A stretch of DNA of 25,008 bases, from positions 1-25,008 of the IMG/VR virus record IMGVR_UViG_3300031841_004037; one strand, 5' to 3'. Both the position numbers and the translations under genes were made by a program. This document shows, in pieces, positions 24,636-25,008 of this stretch. The stretch comes from a virus. Position 1 is the stretch's first letter. Each line of letters starts with the position of its first letter. The notes below the pieces were generated by a model. The model was given only the letters and a program-made list of their open reading frames with translations, was not told the origin of the DNA and did no database searches.

Positions 24636-24839
24636 TCAGTTAGCGGGAAAGTTTTTGCAGACAGCATCACACAAGGTGCGGATAAGATTCTCACAATCCT
24701 CGGGATATTCGTCACCCCAAGTTGCAACGAAGAATTCCTCTACGATACAATCAATGTCCTCCATAAGTTGTTCACGTTGGGTCAACATTTCCAGATTAGT
24801 GTTCATTTTGGAATAGGTGAAAGTTGATACGAAAGACAT
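24636..24839 (-). CDS. Small hypothetical protein (67 aa)
   Basis: The ATG at 24839 shares a base with the TGA of the previous gene (TGATG), which supports this start; the next ATG, at 24806, would give a 56-aa form that begins with MNTNLEML. The core LMEDIDCIVEEFFVATWGDE followed by YPEDCENLIRTLCDAVCKNF looks helical with three cysteines, and similar small proteins occur in cyanophages. The function is unknown. The start choice is uncertain. Confidence 0.72.
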   Translation of the reverse strand: MSFVSTFTYSKMNTNLEMLTQREQLMEDIDCIVEEFFVATWGDEYPEDCENLIRTLCDAVCKNFPAN

Positions 24840-24973
24840 CAATAATCAGTATTTCCGTTGATGTAACCTTCTACGTCAAACTTATCATCTTTCTCCCATT
24901 CTTCTTTCCACTCAATGACATCGAAGATCTCACCGGGAGCATCTTGAATTTCAGACCAGAGTTCATCAAACAT
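24839..24973 (-). CDS. Small acidic hypothetical protein (44 aa), first gene after promoter C
   Basis: The ATG at 24973 has a good ribosome site (CAGGAA, 8 nt spacing) and lies about 18 nt after the predicted start from promoter C. The product MFDELWSEIQDAPGEIFDVI followed by EWKEEWEKDDKFDVEGYING is very acidic and tryptophan-rich for its size. Such short acidic early proteins in phages often bind host proteins, but nothing specific can be claimed here. The stop overlaps the next ATG. Confidence 0.72.
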   Translation of the reverse strand: MFDELWSEIQDAPGEIFDVIEWKEEWEKDDKFDVEGYINGNTDY

Positions 24974-24997
24974 GGTGCAATTCCTGACGACTTGATA

Positions 24998-25008
24998 ACA
25001 ATACACGA
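24998..25008 (-). promoter_or_regulatory. Promoter cassette copy C, cut by the right end
   Basis: The last bases, ACAATACACGA, repeat the -10 side of cassettes A and B (minus strand TCGTG then TATTGT). The expected -35 box and palindrome would lie beyond the window. A gene with a good ribosome site starts about 18 nt downstream of the expected transcription start, as predicted. Confidence 0.55.

Noticed and set aside
23709-25008. CRISPR-like or transposon repeats
   Set aside because: The repeats are only two complete copies and one partial, spaced by coding genes, and contain promoter boxes; there is no spacer regularity or transposase.

Overview
The window looks like a piece of a T4-like myovirus genome, most likely a marine cyanophage. 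Every gene I can support reads on the minus strand, so the genes are described from high to low coordinates. The T4-like assignment rests on recognisable baseplate wedge proteins in T4 order (gp25, gp6, gp7-like, gp8), on two exact T4-type late promoter octamers (TATAAATA), and on a dense set of small, end-to-end phage genes. The cyanophage assignment is inference: the DUF4815 protein and several small ORFs look like ones I know from Synechococcus and Prochlorococcus myoviruses. No photosynthesis gene lies in the window to fix the host.

Right part (about 25.0 to 21.8 kb, visibly more GC-rich): small early-type genes of mostly unknown function, packed in 1-4 nt overlaps or 1 nt gaps. Two, and probably three, copies of one sigma-70-like promoter cassette head separate short operons. 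Then come a ligase/nucleotidyltransferase-like protein, a HicA-like toxin whose start overlaps the ligase stop, and an AbrB-like small protein.

Middle part (about 21.8 to 19.7 kb): a near-consensus sigma-70 promoter with a perfect 12-bp palindrome at the predicted transcription start drives a GT-A glycosyltransferase. Behind it follow a 53-aa protein, a 49-aa very basic protein, a 218-aa protein and a 58-aa protein.

Left part (19.7 to 0 kb, very AT-rich): the late baseplate block. A late promoter precedes gp25, gp6 and a giant 3981-aa protein, separated from each other by a single base. A second late promoter precedes gp8, followed by a DUF4815 structural protein that runs off the left end. 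The giant protein keeps the gp7 core near its N-terminus and adds about 3700 residues of repeated beta-rich modules, including a YHYH domain. This is the most striking object in the window. There is no rRNA, CRISPR array, insertion sequence or convincing tRNA.
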